Shown piece after piece: positions 44,548 through 54,458 of a stretch of 64,000 nucleotides of DNA. Origin of the DNA: Vibrio brasiliensis LMG 20546. Lineage in GTDB: Bacteria; Pseudomonadota; Gammaproteobacteria; Enterobacterales; Vibrionaceae. The stretch's first letter is position 1. Each line of letters opens with the position of its first letter. The translations under genes were made by a program, and so were the position numbers. The stretch lies in NCBI RefSeq assembly GCF_000189255.1, contig NZ_AEVS01000008.1, forward strand, positions 62,001-126,000. Direction: 5' to 3'. The notes below the pieces were generated by a model. It was not told where the DNA came from and did no database searches. It was given only the letters and a program-made list of their open reading frames with translations.

Positions 44548-45766
44548 GATCCAACTCTCCGGCAACAAGACGTGCAGCTAAACGCGGGGCGCCTTGGAAA
44601 TAGCTAAACTCGGCTGGGTGATTCACGTCCCAGATTGCAAGGTCTGCATCGAAACCTGTTGCGATTTGTCCTCTGCTGTCACCGTAACCGAGTGCCTGAG
44701 CTGCATTAACCGTTACTCCACGCAACGTTTCTTCAGGTGTTAATCCGAATAATGTGCAGCCCATATTCATCATCATAGTCAAATCTGCAAAAGGTGAGGT
44801 GCCCGGATTCAAATCAGTGGCAATTGCCATCGGTACATTGTGTTGACGTAGCAGATCAATCGGCGGTAGCTGTGTCTCTTTTAAGAAGTAGAATGCGCCG
44901 GGAAGCAGGGTCGCGACCGTGTTTGACTTAGCCATAGCCTCAACGCCAACTTGGTCAAGAAACTCAATATGATCGGCAGACAAACCACCATATTGAGCTG
45001 TTAATGCAGTACCCCCAAGGTTAGACAATTGCTCAGTATGACCTTTCACTTTGAGACCGTGTTTAATCGCTGCCTGAAAGACCTTCTCTGTCTGTTGCAG
45101 GTTAAAACCAATCGATTCGCAAAATACGTCAACACTGGTCGCTAGCTTTTCCTCAGCGACGAGCGGAATGATCTCGTGGCAGACTAAATCAATGTAGTCG
45201 TCGGCACGACCACGGTATTCAGGTGGTAAGGCATGAGCTGCTAAAAGCGTCGTGGTGATACGAATTTTTCGGTGTGCTTCGAGCGCTTTTGCTGCACGAA
45301 GCATCTTGATTTCGTCATCAATAGTCAGTCCGTAGCCGGATTTGACTTCGACAGACGTGACGCCGCTTCGAATCAAACCATCTAAACGCGGCAGTGCCAG
45401 CTCAGTCAGCTGGTCAACAGAAGCCTCGCGTGTCGCTCGGACTGTTGACAGAATACCTCCGCCTTGTTTGGCAATCTCCTGATAGGGTACACCTTTGAGG
45501 CGCTGCTCGAATTCGTCTGCACGACTGCCTGCAAAGACAAGGTGAGTATGACAATCGATAAAGCCAGGCGTGACCAGTCGACCTTCACAATCAAATACAT
45601 TATCCCCTGAAGCAACATCTGACTCAGATAACTTGAGGATTCGGCCCTGTTCGATATGAATATTGCACAGAGGAGAAACAGCGTAACCATTACTTCCTTG
45701 GGTCATGGTTACGACTCTGGCATTGGTTAAAATTAATTCATCAACAGGCTTCATAGTAATACTCAT
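44540..45766 (-). CDS. hutI: Imidazolonepropionase
   Basis: A metal-dependent amidohydrolase of about 408 residues opening imidazolonepropionate to formimidoylglutamate. Motifs: [22 protein letters not shown] (first metal site), [43 protein letters not shown] and [12 protein letters not shown]. The start is uncertain: ATG 45766 and ATG 45754 are both possible. A longer frame to 45796 overlaps a HutC-like operator and is unlikely. It is overlapped at its 3' end by hutG. Confidence 0.94.
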   Translation of the reverse strand: MSITMKPVDELILTNARVVTMTQGSNGYAVSPLCNIHIEQGRILKLSESDVASGDNVFDCEGRLVTPGFIDCHTHLVFAGSRADEFEQRLKGVPYQEIAKQGGGILSTVRATREASVDQLTELALPRLDGLIRSGVTSVEVKSGYGLTIDDEIKMLRAAKALEAHRKIRITTTLLAAHALPPEYRGRADDYIDLVCHEIIPLVAEEKLATSVDVFCESIGFNLQQTEKVFQAAIKHGLKVKGHTEQLSNLGGTALTAQYGGLSADHIEFLDQVGVEAMAKSNTVATLLPGAFYFLKETQLPPIDLLRQHNVPMAIATDLNPGTSPFADLTMMMNMGCTLFGLTPEETLRGVTVNAAQALGYGDSRGQIATGFDADLAIWDVNHPAEFSYFQGAPRLAARLVAGELDHV

Positions 45767-45770
45767 AATC

Positions 45771-45786
45771 AAATGTATATACAAAT
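45771..45786. promoter_or_regulatory. HutC-like operator upstream of hutI
   Basis: AAATGTATATACAAAT contains the perfect palindrome TGTATATACA, which resembles the HutC operator core known from Pseudomonas. It lies directly before hutI and would overlap the -10 region. HutC bound here would repress hutI and the genes after it until urocanate is present. Confidence 0.7.
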
Positions 45787-45857
45787 ACTGGTTCAAGTTA
45801 GCTAATTGATCAAGTGCGATGTTGCAAAAATGTGATCAGTAAAAAGTATGAAATGCT

Positions 45858-46571
45858 CTAAGAAAGAAGAACTTTAGAGCTTAATTTGTAACGAGTACCC
45901 GGATGGTAGAGTAATGCAGTGCTTACCAGCTTTTCCTGGCTCCATGTTCTGCGATTAAGTAGCAGGCAAGGTTCATTGACTGCCAGACGCAGTGCCGATC
46001 GAACACTCTCATCAGCGACTATCGCTTCAACGGTATGCTCAATGGCACTTAGCGGGCAGTTTTCAGACAGATACTGGTTGGGCGTAATCTGTGAAAAGTC
46101 TTGTTGGAGATAGTTGGGAGCGTAGCTAGCATTGACCCAGCGCAGCTCAAGCTGGATAGGAGACTTGTCTTCAAAGTGGATGATTTCACTATAAAAGACG
46201 CTGCTACCCAACATGACGCCCAACTTCATGGCAACCGCATCATCGGCAGTGAGAGCAACCTGCTTCACCACCTTGCTGCTATACGCTTTGCCACGCTGTT
46301 CAACTTCTTTAGCAATGTTACGAATATCGAGTAGTGGAGACTCTGCTTTATCATCAGGGGCACAGACAAATGTCCCCAGACGTGGCCGTCTGACCAGGCG
46401 ACCTTCAGACACAAGATCACGAATCGCTTTATTAACGGTCATACGACTGACATTGAACTGTTTGGTCAGTTCAAGCTCGGTTGTGATACGATGCCCGACT
46501 GGCCAGTAGCCCTGATCAATCTGTTCGGCGATATACTGTTTGATCTGGAGGTAAAGTGGTGAATTACTCAT
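45858..46571 (-). CDS. hutC: Histidine utilisation repressor, GntR family
   Basis: A 237-residue repressor. The N-terminal winged helix has the GntR pattern YLQIKQYIAEQIDQGYWPVGHRITTELELTKQFNVSRMTVNKAIRDLVSEGRLVRRPRLGTFVC; the rest is a UTRA ligand domain (PIQLELRWVNASYAPNYLQQDF, EPCLLLNRRTWS). It heads the hut cluster on the same strand. In other bacteria urocanate releases HutC from its operators, and one is found before this gene and one before hutI. Confidence 0.94.
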   Translation of the reverse strand: MSNSPLYLQIKQYIAEQIDQGYWPVGHRITTELELTKQFNVSRMTVNKAIRDLVSEGRLVRRPRLGTFVCAPDDKAESPLLDIRNIAKEVEQRGKAYSSKVVKQVALTADDAVAMKLGVMLGSSVFYSEIIHFEDKSPIQLELRWVNASYAPNYLQQDFSQITPNQYLSENCPLSAIEHTVEAIVADESVRSALRLAVNEPCLLLNRRTWSQEKLVSTALLYHPGTRYKLSSKVLLS

Positions 46572-46592
46572 AACATTGAACTTATTAATTGA

Positions 46593-46612
46593 CTATACAA
46601 ATGGTTATACAT
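46593..46612. promoter_or_regulatory. HutC-like operator upstream of hutC
   Basis: On the minus strand ATGTATAACCATTTGTATAG has two TGTATA half-sites 12 bases apart. Located 22 bases upstream of hutC, it suggests autoregulation. It is a less perfect palindrome than the hutI site. Confidence 0.5.
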
Positions 46613-46759
46613 TTAGCCAGATAATGCAAGTGTCAGCGGCTAATTAGACCGGGAACTGACTCTGGGCGCACGTTTTATTGTCAAATGATGAGAAAGAACT
46701 TGCTTAAAGCCATGAGGCACGTTAAATCAGTAGCTGCAACAAAATCATAAGGATTTACT

Positions 46760-47503
46760 ATGTTTGGAAAGTTAAAAGCTTCGCTGGGTATTGGTGCGGC
46801 TAAAGTGGATACAGTGCTAGAGAGTATGTCGGTAGTGCAAGGCGATACACTGAAAGGAACGGTTCACATTAAAGGTGGCGATGTCGAACAGCAGATCGAC
46901 GCTATCAATCTTAAACTCTGTACAGAAATGAAAGTAGAGAGTGATGAAAGCACTAGCTATCAGGACTTTATCTTAGCCAAACTTCAGGCAGTACAGCCGT
47001 TTGTCATCCAGCCAAATGAGCTGAAACAGGTTCCATTTGAGTTGCCTCTTGATGCGGAAACGCCGATCACTGCGCTTAACGCACTGAAAAACCAATGCCA
47101 TGTATGGGTTGAGACAACTCTGGATATCGACTTTGCTATTGATCCAAAAGACAGAGACTTTGTCGAAGTACGACCTTTACCTGTGGTTGCCAAAATCCTG
47201 AGTGCCATTGAACAGGCTGGATTTGGAATGGTTAAAGCGGATGTAGAGAAAGGCTTCTTGCGCGGTGGTAACTTTAGTTCTAAGTCAGGTTGTTATCAGG
47301 AAATCGAATTCCGTAACAATGGCTTTATCAGTAGTAAAGAGATTGAACTGTCTTTTGTATTAGAAGGTTCTACTGTGCACTGTCTGGCGGAGATTGATCG
47401 CTCATTGAGCATGCGTGGTGACCAGTACATCTCTTTCTCTTTGCATCGTCAGGCTTCTGATTCAGAAATCTCTGCTGCAGTTAACCGTATTCTTTCAGTT
47501 TAA
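46760..47503 (+). CDS. Spo0M-family protein (arrestin-like fold)
   Basis: A 247-residue cytosolic protein matching SpoOM: MFGKLKASLGIGAAKVDTVL, VVQGDTLKGTVHIKGGDVEQQIDAINLKL, FVIQPNELKQVPFELPLDAETPITAL and VEVRPLPVVAKIL. The fold resembles arrestin. In Bacillus Spo0M regulates sporulation, but Vibrio does not sporulate, so the role here is unknown. Its stop overlaps that of the convergent DUF3187 gene by four bases. Confidence 0.88.
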   Translation: MFGKLKASLGIGAAKVDTVLESMSVVQGDTLKGTVHIKGGDVEQQIDAINLKLCTEMKVESDESTSYQDFILAKLQAVQPFVIQPNELKQVPFELPLDAETPITALNALKNQCHVWVETTLDIDFAIDPKDRDFVEVRPLPVVAKILSAIEQAGFGMVKADVEKGFLRGGNFSSKSGCYQEIEFRNNGFISSKEIELSFVLEGSTVHCLAEIDRSLSMRGDQYISFSLHRQASDSEISAAVNRILSV

Positions 47504-48477
47504 CTGTCAGCCCCGCCAAAACGATAACGGAACGCAACGCCAAAAGCGATATCGGTACTGTTATCGGCATTAAACATATTCTCTACCGCGGTGATTTCTA
47601 CCGCGGTATTTTTTAATGTGTAACGATAGCCCAGAGTAAATTCGGTTGATGGCTTCGAGAACTCGCTATCGTCATCCGTCACCCCCTGATGAATGGCGAA
47701 TTGGCCAATAAAGGTATGTTGCTCAAAAAGCTGGTACTGATAACTTGTACCGAGCGACCAGGTGCTATTTCGGTACGGCATCTGCTCGAAAACGGTCGGG
47801 GTATTGCGAAAAGTGAGTGCCAACGTGGTATCAAGGGAATGTTTGTCTCTGCGATAGCCATAGTTAACCTGAATTGCCTGTTCAAACTCAGAAGAACTGA
47901 ACAGGCCGTGGTCGGTGTCATTGTAGTAAAGTGAGATACCAAGGGATAAGCCGTGATGGTCATTGGTAATTAGCTGACGTTGCAAGTAACCGGTAATGGC
48001 GTGGCTCAACGTCTCCCCACGAAAATCCTCCAGTTCAATGCCATACTCGGGCATATTGATGACGAATCGATCGTTATCGACATCTTCCCGTCCATTCTGA
48101 TCGATAGAAAACCAGTCGTGAAACGCAATCGTCAGTCCATCTAGGTGGTTGTTACCGGCATAGTTCCAACGATAATTGAGGTCAAGCTGCCAGCGTGAGT
48201 CGAGTTGCCATCTACCACCAAAGGCAATCTGGTTCTGGTAATAATCAAGTTCATAGGTAGCAGTGACCGCCCAGATACTAGAAATAGTACCTGATGCGTA
48301 AACTTCGCTTTCGTCTTCCTGCATAGAAAAACCAGAACGCAACTGAGGGGAAAGACTATTGGTATGAAATGGGGATTGAGTATAGCTTTGTAGCGGACCA
48401 AAACCATCACTTCCATAGCTGACTGGAATAGTAAATTGACCGACAACAAGGATAAGTAACCAGACGGGAAACCGCAT
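47500..48477 (-). CDS. DUF3187 outer-membrane barrel protein
   Basis: A 325-residue exported protein with a signal peptide (MRFPVWLLILVVGQFTIPVSYG). The start of the mature chain, GFGPLQSYTQSPFHTNSLSPQLRSGF, is the DUF3187 hallmark. It then alternates polar and hydrophobic strands ending in FGVAFRYRFGGADS, as expected for an outer-membrane beta barrel of about 12-14 strands. No ligand can be inferred. Convergent with Spo0M. Confidence 0.8.
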   Translation of the reverse strand: MRFPVWLLILVVGQFTIPVSYGSDGFGPLQSYTQSPFHTNSLSPQLRSGFSMQEDESEVYASGTISSIWAVTATYELDYYQNQIAFGGRWQLDSRWQLDLNYRWNYAGNNHLDGLTIAFHDWFSIDQNGREDVDNDRFVINMPEYGIELEDFRGETLSHAITGYLQRQLITNDHHGLSLGISLYYNDTDHGLFSSSEFEQAIQVNYGYRRDKHSLDTTLALTFRNTPTVFEQMPYRNSTWSLGTSYQYQLFEQHTFIGQFAIHQGVTDDDSEFSKPSTEFTLGYRYTLKNTAVEITAVENMFNADNSTDIAFGVAFRYRFGGADS

Positions 48478-48552
48478 GACTAACCCCCATAAATTATTAT
48501 TATGTTTATGATAATAATGTAGTTTAAAACATGAGGGTTTGCTAAATAAGGC

Positions 48553-48580
48553 AAAAAAATTGCCCCGTGTGGGGCAATTA
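48553..48580 (-). terminator. Terminator after relV
   Basis: On the minus strand AATTGCCCC-ACAC-GGGGCAATT followed by TTTTTG, nine bases past the relV stop. Confidence 0.9.
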
Positions 48581-48588
48581 ATTTTCGC

Positions 48589-49362
48589 TTAAGCGGCTTT
48601 CAGGTGAGTAGTAATGTATGGTTGCCATGCGTTTTGATACAGCTCTTTAGACTGACGACGCATGGTACGAATTTGCGCCTGTTCAAGGTCGTTAATCTCG
48701 CGAGATTCTAAAGCAGCTAATCGTTCAATCTTCTGGATCTGTTCATAGAACTCATGCTCAGGACCACTTTTAACATCAGCAATGGCTTTCAGGTGGAGCT
48801 GAACCTCAGCAACAAGATTTGTTTTTGGTAGTTTGACCAATAGATTCAGGTCGCGGTAACCAGACGCACCAGGTTTTTTAAAGCGGTTTTTCACTTTAAC
48901 TACAGTGGTCTCGCGATTCAGTACTTCGTATGCCGCCATCAGGCTTTCAATATCGTCAGCCACAATAGTTGCACGAGCAAGGTCAGTGATACGCTCTGGC
49001 TGACCATTCAGTTCATAAGCGATCTTCTCTTTAGCGCGCTCAGCAGATTTTACGCCAGCGAAGTAAGATTCAGTAGAGGTCAGCAGGGCAGTGCTTTTAC
49101 ATAGCGTTTCAAGTTCAGCCTGCGCTTGGTGAGCTTTACTGTATAGCACGTCGAAATCAGAATACGGTTGAGTTGGAGTAGTAGACATTGATTGAATGCC
49201 GTAAAGACCGCTCAGGTTATGTTTGAATGCGTGGGAACACACTTCGTTCTGGTTAGTAGAACGATTTTCCTCGTTAGCTGGTGCGGTTGGAATAGCGGCA
49301 AATGCAGGTGCACGGCTGAGCATTAAAAGCATCAGGGCCGTAGTTCGCAAAAATAGGCTCAT
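48589..49362 (-). CDS. relV: RelV-type small (p)ppGpp synthetase
   Basis: A 257-residue protein with a single RelA/SpoT synthetase domain (about 80-215): FAGVKSAERAKEKIAYEL, ITDLARATIVADDIESL, VKVKNRFKKPGASGYRDLNL and EVQLHLKAI. It makes (p)ppGpp from ATP and GTP/GDP; RelV is the third alarmone synthetase of Vibrio. There is no hydrolase or regulatory domain. Position beside tpm and purT fits the V. cholerae locus. Odd feature: the strongly supported start (TAAGGAGAGTGA before ATG) adds an N-terminus that looks like a Sec signal peptide (LRTTALMLLMLS then APAFA). Confidence 0.88.
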   Translation of the reverse strand: MSLFLRTTALMLLMLSRAPAFAAIPTAPANEENRSTNQNEVCSHAFKHNLSGLYGIQSMSTTPTQPYSDFDVLYSKAHQAQAELETLCKSTALLTSTESYFAGVKSAERAKEKIAYELNGQPERITDLARATIVADDIESLMAAYEVLNRETTVVKVKNRFKKPGASGYRDLNLLVKLPKTNLVAEVQLHLKAIADVKSGPEHEFYEQIQKIERLAALESREINDLEQAQIRTMRRQSKELYQNAWQPYITTHLKAA

Positions 49363-49696
49363 TCACTCTCCTTAGATGTGTCGGCTTAGCTAAAAGGTGT
49401 CGAAAAAAGTTTCAAGCACTAAGACCACTCATCTCTACATAGTAATGGGGTTAGATTTTGCGTTTCCAATCGCTTGCTACCCTTACATTTTCAAAAGTTT
49501 GAACAGCATCTCATATCCTATGTGACTATTTAGAGTGCCGTGTTTTTTAAAGGTTCAGCGTTAGTATGTAACCAAGTATAAACGGACAACATGAACTTAA
49601 TCTGAATGAACTCTTCAGGTTAGTTAAATTCGCTATACCACTTGGCAGCGCTTTCAGATAGGCTATGCGCTATCAAGTCAGCAACAGAGAATTACA
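49363..49696. other. Intergenic region between relV and tpm
   Basis: Divergent promoter region for relV and tpm. No ORF or clear operator was found. Confidence 0.45.
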
Positions 49697-50347
49697 ATGA
49701 GAGATCCAGAGTTTTGGCACGGAAAATGGGCCGCGAACCAAATCGGTTTTCATCTTGAAGATGTAAACCCACTATTGATTGAGTATTGGCAGCACACTAA
49801 GCCGACCCATGAAGATAAAGTATTGGTCCCACTGTGCGGAAAGTCCGAAGATCTTGTCTGGCTGGCGACCAAACACGCTGATGTTCAGGGAGCTGAACTG
49901 AGTAACATCGCGGTACGCGCTTTCTTTGCTGAGCATTTTTACACACCAATGGTGATGCCAATCAACGGCCAGCATGAGCTGTTCCAGTTTGATGAGCTAT
50001 CTATTTACAGTGGTGACTTCTTTACTGCACCACTTAAGCCTGTCGACATTGTTTATGATCGCGCTTCGCTGGTGGCACTACCGGAAGAGATGCGTGCAGA
50101 ATATGTCGCGAAGATTAAATCGCTACTGAACCCAGGTGCGAGAATATTGCTTGTTAGCCTCGACTACGATCAAAGTGAAATGGCGGGGCCTCCATTTTCT
50201 GTCGCAGAAGCAGAAATCCGCTCTCTATTCGCTGAATATAAAGTGACCAGACTATATCGTGATGAAGCCGATCAGGATCATCCTAAGATTGCTAAGAAAG
50301 GCTTATCTCGCTTTGCCGAAGAAGTGTATTTAATTGAAAGCGAATAG
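49697..50347 (+). CDS. tpm: Thiopurine S-methyltransferase
   Basis: A 216-residue SAM-dependent methyltransferase. Family landmarks: [46 protein letters not shown] (motif I), [13 protein letters not shown] and [22 protein letters not shown]. It methylates thiopurines and, in bacteria, tellurite or selenium compounds. Length and start fit the family. A terminator follows. Confidence 0.94.
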   Translation: MRDPEFWHGKWAANQIGFHLEDVNPLLIEYWQHTKPTHEDKVLVPLCGKSEDLVWLATKHADVQGAELSNIAVRAFFAEHFYTPMVMPINGQHELFQFDELSIYSGDFFTAPLKPVDIVYDRASLVALPEEMRAEYVAKIKSLLNPGARILLVSLDYDQSEMAGPPFSVAEAEIRSLFAEYKVTRLYRDEADQDHPKIAKKGLSRFAEEVYLIESE

Positions 50348-50353
50348 AAACAG

Positions 50354-50384
50354 AAAAGGCTTGGTTATTACCAAGCCTTTTTTA
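50354..50384 (+). terminator. Terminator after tpm
   Basis: AAAAGGCTTGG-TTATTA-CCAAGCCTTTT followed by TT: a perfect 11-bp stem with T run, between convergent tpm and purT. Confidence 0.92.
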
Positions 50385-50398
50385 AATAGGAGCTGATT

Positions 50399-51574
50399 TT
50401 AGTAAACCACTTTCACTTTGCCCGCACTCGTTAGTGCATCTTTAACTGCTGTTTCAATATCTTCACGACGCGTAATAGCCACACCCAGACGGCGACGGCC
50501 ATCGATGTCTGGCTTGCCGAACAAGCGTACTTGGGTCAGAGGTTGGCTCAGTGCATCCGTAATACCATCAAAACGGATATCCGTTGAAGTGCCTTGACCT
50601 AAGATAACGGCCGAAGCCGCTGGACCATACTGTGTAATCGATGAAATTGGCAGGCCAGTAAAGGCGCGAACATGCAGAGCAAACTCAGAGTTATCTTGTG
50701 ACATCAGAGTAACCAGGCCTGTGTCGTGTGGGCGAGGGGAGACTTCATTAAAGATAACCGTGTCGCCTTTGATAAACAGCTCGACACCAAAGATACCAAA
50801 ACCACCCAGAGCATTGACGACTTTACCTGCTGCATCCTGAGCCGCTTTAAGTGCTGCGTCAGACATCGCTTGTGGCTGCCATGACTCTCGGTAATCACCA
50901 TCTTCCTGACGATGGCCGATTGGCGCGCAGAAGTGTGTACCGTCGACAGCGCGAACCGTGAGTAGAGTGATTTCATAATCAAAGTCGATAAAGCCTTCAA
51001 CGATCACGCGACCTGCGCCAGTTCTACCGCCTTCCTGAGCGTAGTTCCAAGCTGTGTCGACATCCTCAGCGGTTTTAATCACGCTCTGACCTTTACCAGA
51101 AGAACTCATTACTGGCTTACAGACACACGGGATACCGACTGCTTCTACTGCCGCTTTAAACTCCTGATAGTTGTCAGCAAAACGGTAGGGAGAGGTAGTC
51201 AGTTGTAACTCCTCAGCCGCAAGACGACGAATGCCTTCGCGGTTCATCGTCAGTTTGGTTGCTTTAGCGGTTGGTACAACATTGAGCCCTTTAGCTTCGA
51301 GTGCGACTAAGGTATCTGTCGCGATAGCTTCGATTTCTGGAACAACGTAATCCGGTTGCTCTTTATCGATAATCGCTTGAAGCTGATCGCCATCTAACAT
51401 GTCTAATGTGTAGCTGCGGTGAGCCACTTGCATTGCTGGAGCGTTTTCATAACGATCGCAGGCAATCACTTCAAGACCTAGTCGCTGACATTCAATCGCG
51501 ACCTCTTTGCCTAATTCACCTGAACCGAGAAGCATCACGCGGGTTGCACTTTTTGCCGTTGCTGTACCAAACAT
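50399..51574 (-). CDS. purT: Formate-dependent phosphoribosylglycinamide formyltransferase
   Basis: A 391-residue ATP-grasp enzyme making formyl-GAR from GAR, formate and ATP (purine synthesis, folate-independent). Seen: [22 protein letters not shown] (N-terminal domain), [16 protein letters not shown] (ATP-grasp loop), [31 protein letters not shown] (metal and substrate residues). A PurR box lies 63 bases upstream, as in E. coli purT control by PurR. Confidence 0.95.
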   Translation of the reverse strand: MFGTATAKSATRVMLLGSGELGKEVAIECQRLGLEVIACDRYENAPAMQVAHRSYTLDMLDGDQLQAIIDKEQPDYVVPEIEAIATDTLVALEAKGLNVVPTAKATKLTMNREGIRRLAAEELQLTTSPYRFADNYQEFKAAVEAVGIPCVCKPVMSSSGKGQSVIKTAEDVDTAWNYAQEGGRTGAGRVIVEGFIDFDYEITLLTVRAVDGTHFCAPIGHRQEDGDYRESWQPQAMSDAALKAAQDAAGKVVNALGGFGIFGVELFIKGDTVIFNEVSPRPHDTGLVTLMSQDNSEFALHVRAFTGLPISSITQYGPAASAVILGQGTSTDIRFDGITDALSQPLTQVRLFGKPDIDGRRRLGVAITRREDIETAVKDALTSAGKVKVVY

Positions 51575-51636
51575 ATTTAACCTTAAACTCTACGAGGATT
51601 AGTTGAATGGGGGCATCATACTGATTGTGAGATAAA

Positions 51637-51652
51637 AAGCAAACGTTTGCGT
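51637..51652 (-). promoter_or_regulatory. PurR box upstream of purT
   Basis: ACGCAAACGTTTGCTT on the minus strand matches the 16-bp PurR consensus ACGCAAACGTTTNCNT at every fixed position. Purine excess would repress purT. Confidence 0.85.
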
Positions 51653-51770
51653 CGTGTTTAATCTAGGAAAATAGTCGTAAATATAACAGGGCATGAAAAA
51701 CATCCACCTGTAAGAAAGATGTCGAATTGATAGAGATGGCTGAGGAGTGACTTTAGAGAAGGTTAGCCAA

Positions 51771-51797
51771 TAAAAAAGGCGCTGTGATAGCGCCTTT
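51771..51797 (-). terminator. Terminator after cdd
   Basis: AAAGGCGCT-ATCAC-AGCGCCTTT followed by TTTATT on the minus strand, nine bases past the cdd stop. Confidence 0.9.
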
Positions 51798-51805
51798 AAT
51801 CGAAC

Positions 51806-52693
51806 TTAAAGCTCTAAATAACTCATTGGGATATCTGGGTTAATTGCTTCCAGAGTCGCCTGGGTGTTAGCCAGATGGCTGATGGTACCACCTTGCGCTT
51901 CTACCAGTGCCGCTGAGTGAATCTGTTCCAGATCCTGACGATCAAGCAGGAGCTGAACCAATGCAACTTGCAGTGGAGGCAGGCTAGGGTTAAACGCAGC
52001 ATTTTCTGCGTAGGCGCCTTGATAAACTTTACCGTTGTTCATCTTAATTGCCACACCGCTTAAATTGTGGGTGTAAGGAGCGTGGCTGCGGTTTAGTGCA
52101 TCAATCGCTGACTGAACCAGTTCGTCTTGCTCATCACACTGCTTGCCATGGTCAACCGTAGTCATTAGAGCTGACTCAATACCAAGATCGGCAGGGCCGA
52201 ATGATTCAGGTAGGTACTCCTGCAGTGATTTACTGTCTCGCTCTGGTAATTGAATGCGAAGCTTATCTGCTGTTGAAAGCTCGTTCATAAACTGGCGACA
52301 GTGACCACAAGGGCTGAAATTGATGGTGATATCGGCAACGCCTTGTTCGCCTTTCATCCAAGCGTGGCTAATTGCAGATTGTTCTGCGTGAACGGTTTGC
52401 CCTAACTGGACGCCTGAAAACTCGACATTAGCACCGAAGTAAAGCTTACCAGAGACACCACGCACAATAGCACCTACATAGAAATTAGACAGAGGCGCGT
52501 AAGAGTAGGCGGCCGCGAATGGGAGTAAAGCGACACGAAGGTCAGCATCTTCCATTCCGGAGATTGTCAGTAACTGTTCAAACTGCTCGGCAGAGAGGGT
52601 CGCGTCGAAATCGTCAGCGAGAAGAATAGGCGATAAGAAATCTGCTACGTTTTTTGGCGCTTCAGACAGCGCTTGTTCAATGCGGCTTCTCAT
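51806..52693 (-). CDS. cdd: Cytidine deaminase
   Basis: A 295-residue dimeric zinc cytidine deaminase of the E. coli type, with a catalytic N-terminal half and an inactive C-terminal copy. Zinc site: [12 protein letters not shown] (His-Ala-Glu) and SPCGHCRQF (two Cys). Cell-wall-like substrate loop: [19 protein letters not shown]. The second half has [24 protein letters not shown]. It salvages cytidine and deoxycytidine. A CRP-like site is found 108 bases upstream. Confidence 0.95.
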   Translation of the reverse strand: MRSRIEQALSEAPKNVADFLSPILLADDFDATLSAEQFEQLLTISGMEDADLRVALLPFAAAYSYAPLSNFYVGAIVRGVSGKLYFGANVEFSGVQLGQTVHAEQSAISHAWMKGEQGVADITINFSPCGHCRQFMNELSTADKLRIQLPERDSKSLQEYLPESFGPADLGIESALMTTVDHGKQCDEQDELVQSAIDALNRSHAPYTHNLSGVAIKMNNGKVYQGAYAENAAFNPSLPPLQVALVQLLLDRQDLEQIHSAALVEAQGGTISHLANTQATLEAINPDIPMSYLEL

Positions 52694-52800
52694 AGTGAAT
52701 CCTTGTTTCAGCGTAATTGATATCTTTGAGCTTAGTTCGGTTAACTTAGGAATAAACTCTGATATTGGTATTACATTTTATGTAACACTCAAAAATGTTC

Positions 52801-52816
52801 AGAGATCTAAGTCACA
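52801..52816. promoter_or_regulatory. CRP-like site upstream of cdd
   Basis: AGAGATCTAAGTCACA matches 12 of 16 positions of TGTGATCTAGATCACA. E. coli cdd is controlled by CRP with CytR, so a CRP site here is plausible. Confidence 0.4.
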
Positions 52817-52997
52817 ATATTGATTGTAATGAATTTGTTCGTTACATAATTAGAGTGAGCTCACACATGATAACGATTGCAGAGCGAAATTATATGAACT
52901 GAGTCGAACAAAGGTGGAGTTTGCTTGGGGAGAGTCTGATGTTTCAGATAGTTAAGTGTAGAAGAGGGTATTAACAGCAATAAACAGTTTTACGATC

Positions 52998-53027
52998 AAA
53001 AAAACGGAAAGCAGTGCTTTCCGTTTT
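52998..53027 (-). terminator. Terminator after the haemolysin gene
   Basis: AAAACGGAAAGC-ACT-GCTTTCCGTTTT followed by TTT on the minus strand: a perfect 12-bp stem with a T run. Confidence 0.92.
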
Positions 53028-53041
53028 AAGATAACAAATGA

Positions 53042-54457
53042 TTACAGCTTAATTTGTTGAAGTACTGGCTTCCATCTCGCATGGGTAGCCTGATCTTCCG
53101 GTGTTATACCGACGTTTTGACCAGACACTATATTAAGAACATAGCGATCATTCGAACCATCAACGTAGCGGCTGATTAACTTATCACCTTCCCAGAACCA
53201 TTTTTGTGCCAGATTTGAGCCACATGACTCTACTGTTAACGTCTTAGACGCTGAGACAGTCAGGCAACGGTCAGGGTCGACACGACTGCGGTATCGCTCT
53301 TGTTTGTCCAGACCCCAGATTTGATTCCAGTTGCCGTGACAAGAATAACCATTTACCTGGCCGCCTTCTGCTGACTTATCACCATTGGTTCCGTAAACAT
53401 CCAGACAGAGATCGTTATTGCTTAATGACTGCAAGGTTACGTGAGCTTCTGCTTCAAACAGCGGATGGTTCCAATCGATCGTAAATGACGTATTGATTGA
53501 GCGAGCGATCCATGACGAACCTGCAGGGCCATACACCGAGAACAGTGCAGACGGGATAACATCGCCATAGCGTGCCTTGGCGGTGAACTGGGCACCAATT
53601 TGAAACTTAGTCGTCCCATCTTGATTCACAGGAGCTTCGTATATTACGTCATAGTTTGGTTTGAAGTTGGCATACGAGATCGGATTAAACTTCGATTTAT
53701 CAAATACCCAGCCGCTGCCCCAGTGTGCGGCAGTAAAGTAACATCCCAGCTCCTGACGTCTTAGCTCTGAACACTCGTCAAACTCACGCTCAAATGAGAC
53801 TTGGAAGTCGCTCAGCGAAGAACGGTTATTTACCCGATAGTCTTTGGTGTCGAATACCAATGTTTTTTCATTCTTATAGCTGAATGAGGCACCCACTTCA
53901 CCACCGACTTTAGGGCCATCTTTACCTACTTCTGCGCCCAATGAGCCATTGATGCCGATTGAATAACCATGCGTATCGCGGTGCTGGTAGTTTTTGTTTT
54001 CGTTATGAGGGAAATCGCTGACTTTTTTTGGCACATAACCTGAGACCGGCTTCACCCACAAATCATAACTGCTGGCAAATGGACCGATGTATGTGCGACG
54101 GTTTGCCCAGCTCTGGAACCAACTATGATCCTGCTGCAGGTCGTCTACCAGGTGGAAACCTGTGCCAGGTTTATCTGCATCAATAGTGAAGCGAACGATC
54201 TTAGCGTCTGGTGTAAAACCTTGTGAAGTTGATGACTGAACAGAACGCATCTGTGCGACTGTCACTCTAAGATCAACCGATGCCCCAGCATTACACCAAT
54301 CGCGTGTTTTATCGAAATCTTTACTTGTGTAGAGGTTACACGTCATCTTAGAGCTAGTGATGTAGTGTACGGTTTCGACAATAGGTACATAGTTGTCGGC
54401 CAATGCATTGGTAGAAGCTGCAAGTAAAGAAAGTGTGCAAAAAGTAGAAGTTTTCAT
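53042..54457 (-). CDS. vvhA: VvhA-type pore-forming cytolysin (haemolysin)
   Basis: A 471-residue secreted cytolysin, exactly the length of Vibrio vulnificus VvhA. Signal peptide MKTSTFCTLSLLAASTNALA; then the leukocidin-like cytolysin domain (VDLRVTVAQM to about 320, with SIGINGSLGAEVGKDGPKVGGEVGASFSYK as the expected membrane-inserting stem) and a C-terminal ricin-type beta-trefoil with QxW-type repeats (CLDVYG...NQIWGLD; RCLTVSA...AQKWFW). It oligomerises on cholesterol- or glycan-bearing membranes. I start at ATG 54457, since GAGGTGAG lies six bases before it; the longer frame overlaps vvhB. It is one base after the vvhB stop. Confidence 0.93.
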   Translation of the reverse strand: MKTSTFCTLSLLAASTNALADNYVPIVETVHYITSSKMTCNLYTSKDFDKTRDWCNAGASVDLRVTVAQMRSVQSSTSQGFTPDAKIVRFTIDADKPGTGFHLVDDLQQDHSWFQSWANRRTYIGPFASSYDLWVKPVSGYVPKKVSDFPHNENKNYQHRDTHGYSIGINGSLGAEVGKDGPKVGGEVGASFSYKNEKTLVFDTKDYRVNNRSSLSDFQVSFEREFDECSELRRQELGCYFTAAHWGSGWVFDKSKFNPISYANFKPNYDVIYEAPVNQDGTTKFQIGAQFTAKARYGDVIPSALFSVYGPAGSSWIARSINTSFTIDWNHPLFEAEAHVTLQSLSNNDLCLDVYGTNGDKSAEGGQVNGYSCHGNWNQIWGLDKQERYRSRVDPDRCLTVSASKTLTVESCGSNLAQKWFWEGDKLISRYVDGSNDRYVLNIVSGQNVGITPEDQATHARWKPVLQQIKL

Positions 54458-54458
54458 A

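Larger units (their letters stand above)
52694..53041. other. Intergenic region between cdd and haemolysin gene
   Basis: Promoter region of cdd with a CRP-like site and, at the right, the haemolysin terminator. No ORF. Confidence 0.45.

Noticed and set aside
40354..44607. Plus-strand open frames across the hut genes
   Set aside because: They are out-of-frame shadows of hutH, hutU, hutG and hutI and show no protein-like pattern.
52861..52880. GTGAGCTCAC palindrome upstream of cdd as a CRP site
   Set aside because: The two half-sites have no six-base spacer, so it does not fit CRP; the site at 52801 fits better.
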